NCBI GenBank assembly: GCA_963575745.1
Contig: CAUYUJ010004581.1
Location: 520,142 to 564,301, forward strand
From: Prorocentrum cordatum
Taxonomy: Eukaryota > Sar > Dinophyceae > Prorocentrales > Prorocentraceae
Direction: 5' to 3'
Length of the DNA stretch: 44,160 bases
A program made the translations under genes and the position numbers. The notes beneath the pieces are model-generated. The model ran no database searches. It was not told the DNA's origin and worked only from the letters and a program-made list of their open reading frames with translations. Shown in pieces: positions 41,626-44,160 of the stretch (the stretch's first letter is position 1; every line of letters starts with the position of its first letter).

Positions 41626-43144
41626 GGCCGCCATGTACGGGTACACGGAGCTCAGCACGCAGAGCAGCTCACGGCGGATCAAGCAGGCCCACGTGATGTG
41701 GCCCACCAGCACCTCAAGCATCTTGCTGGAGCAGCAGCCCCGGCGTAGCACGGTGTCCAGCGCCGCACGGAGCCGCCACAGGTTGCGGCGCTTGATAGAC
41801 AGCCAGCGGCCCTGCCGGAGCTCCACCAGGACGGCGTCGGGGGAGGCATCCGTCTCCTCGTGGACTGTCAAGCCCCACCCGCGCAAGACGGCCGACACGT
41901 CGTCCCGGCGCTGCGTGACCAGCGAGGCGTCGTGGCCGAAGACGTAGAAGTTGCCCACGTAGCCCGCCGCCGCCGTGTCTGAGCGGGCGGGCAGGGCCAC
42001 GCTGGAACGACCGTCCTCCGCGATCTGCGAGTCCGCGAAGCCCGCCACCGAGATGGCGCGCATGGTCACAGCCTGGCAGAAGTGCATCGCCCACGACCAC
42101 CCCATGGGCAGGATGGTAAGGCAGGGAACAGGCTGGTCCCTGCCGGAATGCTCACCCCCTCCAGCTCCGCGATGCCCGCTAGGGACGAGGAAAGCGGGGG
42201 CAGCGTGAAGTAGTCCTCTAAGCCCGACATGGGCCTGAGACGGTAGAAGGCATTGTCGAGGTCGCCAGCCGCCACGCACAGGGGCAAGCCGCCCGACTCC
42301 ACAGAAGACACCGCGGCCGCCGTGGGCAGCCGCGTCGCGGGCGCCGGGTGGAAGAAGGCGTTGGCGTACCTCGTGTCGAACACTATGCGAAGCTTGCCGG
42401 ACTTCTTCCTCGCAAAAAATACACCAATCATGTGCTTGGCAGTGGAGGCCACCTTGAAGCGCAACATTCCACATTGATGAAGCCGCCGAACAAAGTCACC
42501 ATGCAAAACTGGATCCCGCGCCAACCGAGGGTCGACGAAAGGTCCGCGAGGGCAAGCTTGTCGGGCCCCGAGCAGCGCCTCGTCGGGCGTCTTGAGCAAG
42601 TTATGTGGCCAATCCCGTGCCCAATCAGCATCATCCTGAGTGAGGCAGCCCACAAGGTCGACGGGGCTGGAACCCACCTCAGGCCAGGAGACCAGCTCCT
42701 TCGAGCACGGGACCCGGGCGCCACCATCCTCAGCGTAGACGGTGGAGCCACTGAGAAGCTCGCGGAGGGCTTCTTCACAAAAACCTGGCTCGCTCGGCAT
42801 CGCGCCCATCCCCAGGTAGCAGTCCTCCAAAAAGTTCAGGCTGGTCTGCTGCCCCAGGTTCGCGGGCGCCGACGGAGGTGCACCAGCGTGGCCATACAGG
42901 CAGTTGAGCGCGTCAATGCCCTGGTCGGCCCACTGCAGCAGCACGTCGGAGCGGCGGAGCCGCTGGCGCACGGCCCGGCAGGGGCGGCGCTCGAACACGC
43001 GCTCAGTCCGTCGAGCCACGTGAGGAAGCGGAAAAAGATCCCGATGGCGTAGATCATCGGCGGCGGCGCTGGGGCCGCGAAAAAGGGCCTGGTGCTCGAG
43101 CTTCTGCGCGGCGCGTGGCCCCAAGTCCCGCCGCCCGCTCCTCC
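41626..43144 (-). pseudogene. Reverse transcriptase of the recombinase element
   Basis: The frame overlapping the end of gag gives YLGMGAMPSEPGFCEEALRE, SSPVDLVGCL and FVRRLHQCGMLRFK. Next come FFARKKSGKLRIVFDTRYAN and VAAGDLDNAFYRLRPM, which is RT motif A with its catalytic Asp. A frameshift near 42120 leads to LPMGWSWAMHFCQAV (motif B) and AAGYVGNFYVFGHDASLV (motif C). Relatives that I know have YVDN here; this copy has Gly in place of the catalytic Asp (codon GGC at 41957-41955, one transition from GAC). The thumb reads LEVLVGHITWACLIRRELLC. No start codon is assigned; expression probably depends on frameshifting from gag or read-through. Confidence 0.85.
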
Positions 43145-44160
43145 TCACCCCTTGCCTTCCTCCTTGTCCTTGTCCTTGCCGCCCTTTTTGTCCTTGTTGT
43201 TGGGCGCCCTGGCGCTCTGGCGCTCCTCGCGAGCCTTGCGCCTCTCCTTGGCGACGGCGTGCTCCTTCGAGAGCTCGCCGCTGACGTAAGCCAGCAGCTG
43301 GGGGTGCACACACACATTGCCCCGGTTGGCCGAGGTGCCGTAGAAAAGGTGCGAGTCGAGCGACTCGTCAGCATTGGTGATGAACCGATCCCGCCACCTC
43401 TCCTCCTGCACCTGGATGCTCCTGCACACCATCTCCGCCGCCGCCACGTCTGGCACGTTGAGCAAGTCGTAGCACGCCATCTGCTCCAGGTAGAAGCAGC
43501 AGCGCTCGTGCTCGGCCACCCCAGCGTCGGCCAGCGCCAGGCGGCCCTCCGACCGCCACTTGCTGTGGCGGCCCAGCGGCGACATCCCGTTGTCCTTCAT
43601 GAACAGGCACACCCACAGCGTCGTCCGCGGCCCCGAGATGGGCCAGTCCGGCCAGTCATGCTCCACGAGGCGCAGCACCGCCTCCGAGAAGCCCAGCTTC
43701 CTCTGGCCGAGGGCGTTGTACGCCACAGGCAGCACACGGGCGTCGGTCTGAGCGCCAGGCGGAGCAGCAGGGGCAGCAGAGCCTGGAGGCACCGGCGCGG
43801 GCGCCGGCGCGGGCGCAAGGGCCGGGGCCGCCGCGCCGCCAGGCAAGAGGGGCACGGGTGCCCCGGGCGCCACCGCGGGGCCCCCCAGCGCGGCCACCAG
43901 CCCGGCGACGCCCGCAGCGGGGGCGGCGGCCGGGGCTGCAGCGGCAGGCACCAGCGCACCCGCTGCCGCCGCCGCCGGCGCTGCCAGCGGTCGCCCACCT
44001 GCGTTGGCCACGATGGGCCCAGGCGGGGCTGCAAGGCCGAGACGGCCAGCGGCAGCGGCTGCGGCCGTCAGCAGCGTGGCCGGCGTCGGCAGGCTGCGAA
44101 ACCTGTAGTAGCGGGCGCCAGGCGCCCACGCCATCGCGCCTCCCGCCGCGCCGCCAGGGA
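43145..44160 (-). pseudogene. Gag-like protein of the recombinase element
   Basis: The minus frame is open from the right edge to a stop at 43145. An ATG at 44134 is present, but the frame is also open before it, so the start is uncertain. Residues 1-130 are Ala/Pro-rich and low in complexity. The globular part then reads ARVLPVAYNALGQRKLGFSE, PRTTLWVCLFMKDNGMSPLG, EHERCCFYLEQMACYDLLNV and AAAEMVCRSIQVQEERWRDR, ending in a Lys/Glu-rich coiled tail (KERRKAREERQ...KDKDKEEGKG). The order matches the protein that precedes RT in a very abundant dinoflagellate element family. Function as a capsid is inference. The RT frame overlaps its last codons. Confidence 0.6.

Larger units (their letters stand above)
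38861..44160 (-). mobile_element. Tyrosine-recombinase retroelement (DIRS/Ngaro-like), 5' end outside window
   Basis: The minus strand shows, in order, a gag-like protein, RT, RNase H, tyrosine recombinase and a methyltransferase-like domain, each identified from its own motifs. There is no DDE integrase, so integration would be by the recombinase, as in DIRS, PAT and Ngaro elements. Classic DIRS also carries a methyltransferase-like domain, but of adenine type and next to RNase H; here it follows the recombinase and has a cytosine-type PC box. Frameshifts occur near 42120, 41170, 39640 and 39200, and the RT catalytic box is altered, so this is a decayed copy. The frame continues past the right edge. 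Confidence 0.8.

Overview
The window looks like repeat-dense, GC-rich nuclear DNA of a core dinoflagellate. The reasons are retroelement protein families that I know from dinoflagellate genomes (a Ty1/copia element with a methyltransferase-like domain between protease and integrase, a gag/RT/RNase H/tyrosine-recombinase/methyltransferase element, and LINEs with a zinc finger plus methyltransferase tail), long microsatellites, and no bacterial operons, rRNA or tRNA genes. The species cannot be named from the sequence; Symbiodiniaceae, Prorocentrum and Polarella are all conceivable. No host protein-coding gene could be supported. Everything that codes recognisably is retroelement-derived, decayed, and on the minus strand.

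Layout. 1-1525: C-terminal half of a minus-strand LINE reverse transcriptase, split by a 247-bp T-rich/G-run insert (618-864). 1533-9500: pyrimidine/purine triplet tracts, short tandem arrays and a 33-bp minisatellite with a 198-bp higher-order period. 9136-13520: a fold-back repeat, an 89-bp satellite and a 2.8-kb array of 26-bp monomers arranged mostly as 52-bp dimers. 14421-15150: a 37-bp array passing into a 14-15-bp array. 16194-18620: a duplicated module flanking a 1.3-kb (TAC)n tract. 20515-23090: a series of arrays including a 165-bp satellite and a 29-bp array.

24503-33923: a structurally complete but mutated Ty1/copia-type LTR retrotransposon on the minus strand (9,421 bp). It has 180/181-bp LTRs bounded by TGTG...CACA, a likely tRNA primer-binding site, a polypurine tract and an imperfect 5-bp target duplication. 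Inside are gag, zinc knuckle, protease-like region, methyltransferase-like domain, integrase, RT, RNase H and an extra downstream ORF with a membrane segment. 36700-38250: the tail of a LINE with a zinc finger and another methyltransferase-like domain. 38861-44160 (running off the right edge): a tyrosine-recombinase retroelement with gag, RT, RNase H, recombinase and a third methyltransferase-like domain, followed by a split pair of 149-bp direct repeats.

The most interesting signal is that three unrelated retroelement architectures within 20 kb each carry a domain with cytosine-methyltransferase-like motifs. C5 methyltransferases in dinoflagellate retrotransposons are already reported in the literature; three architectures side by side, and the details of each, are worth checking. 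Frameshifts and domain boundaries were worked out by eye, and all identity estimates are approximate.
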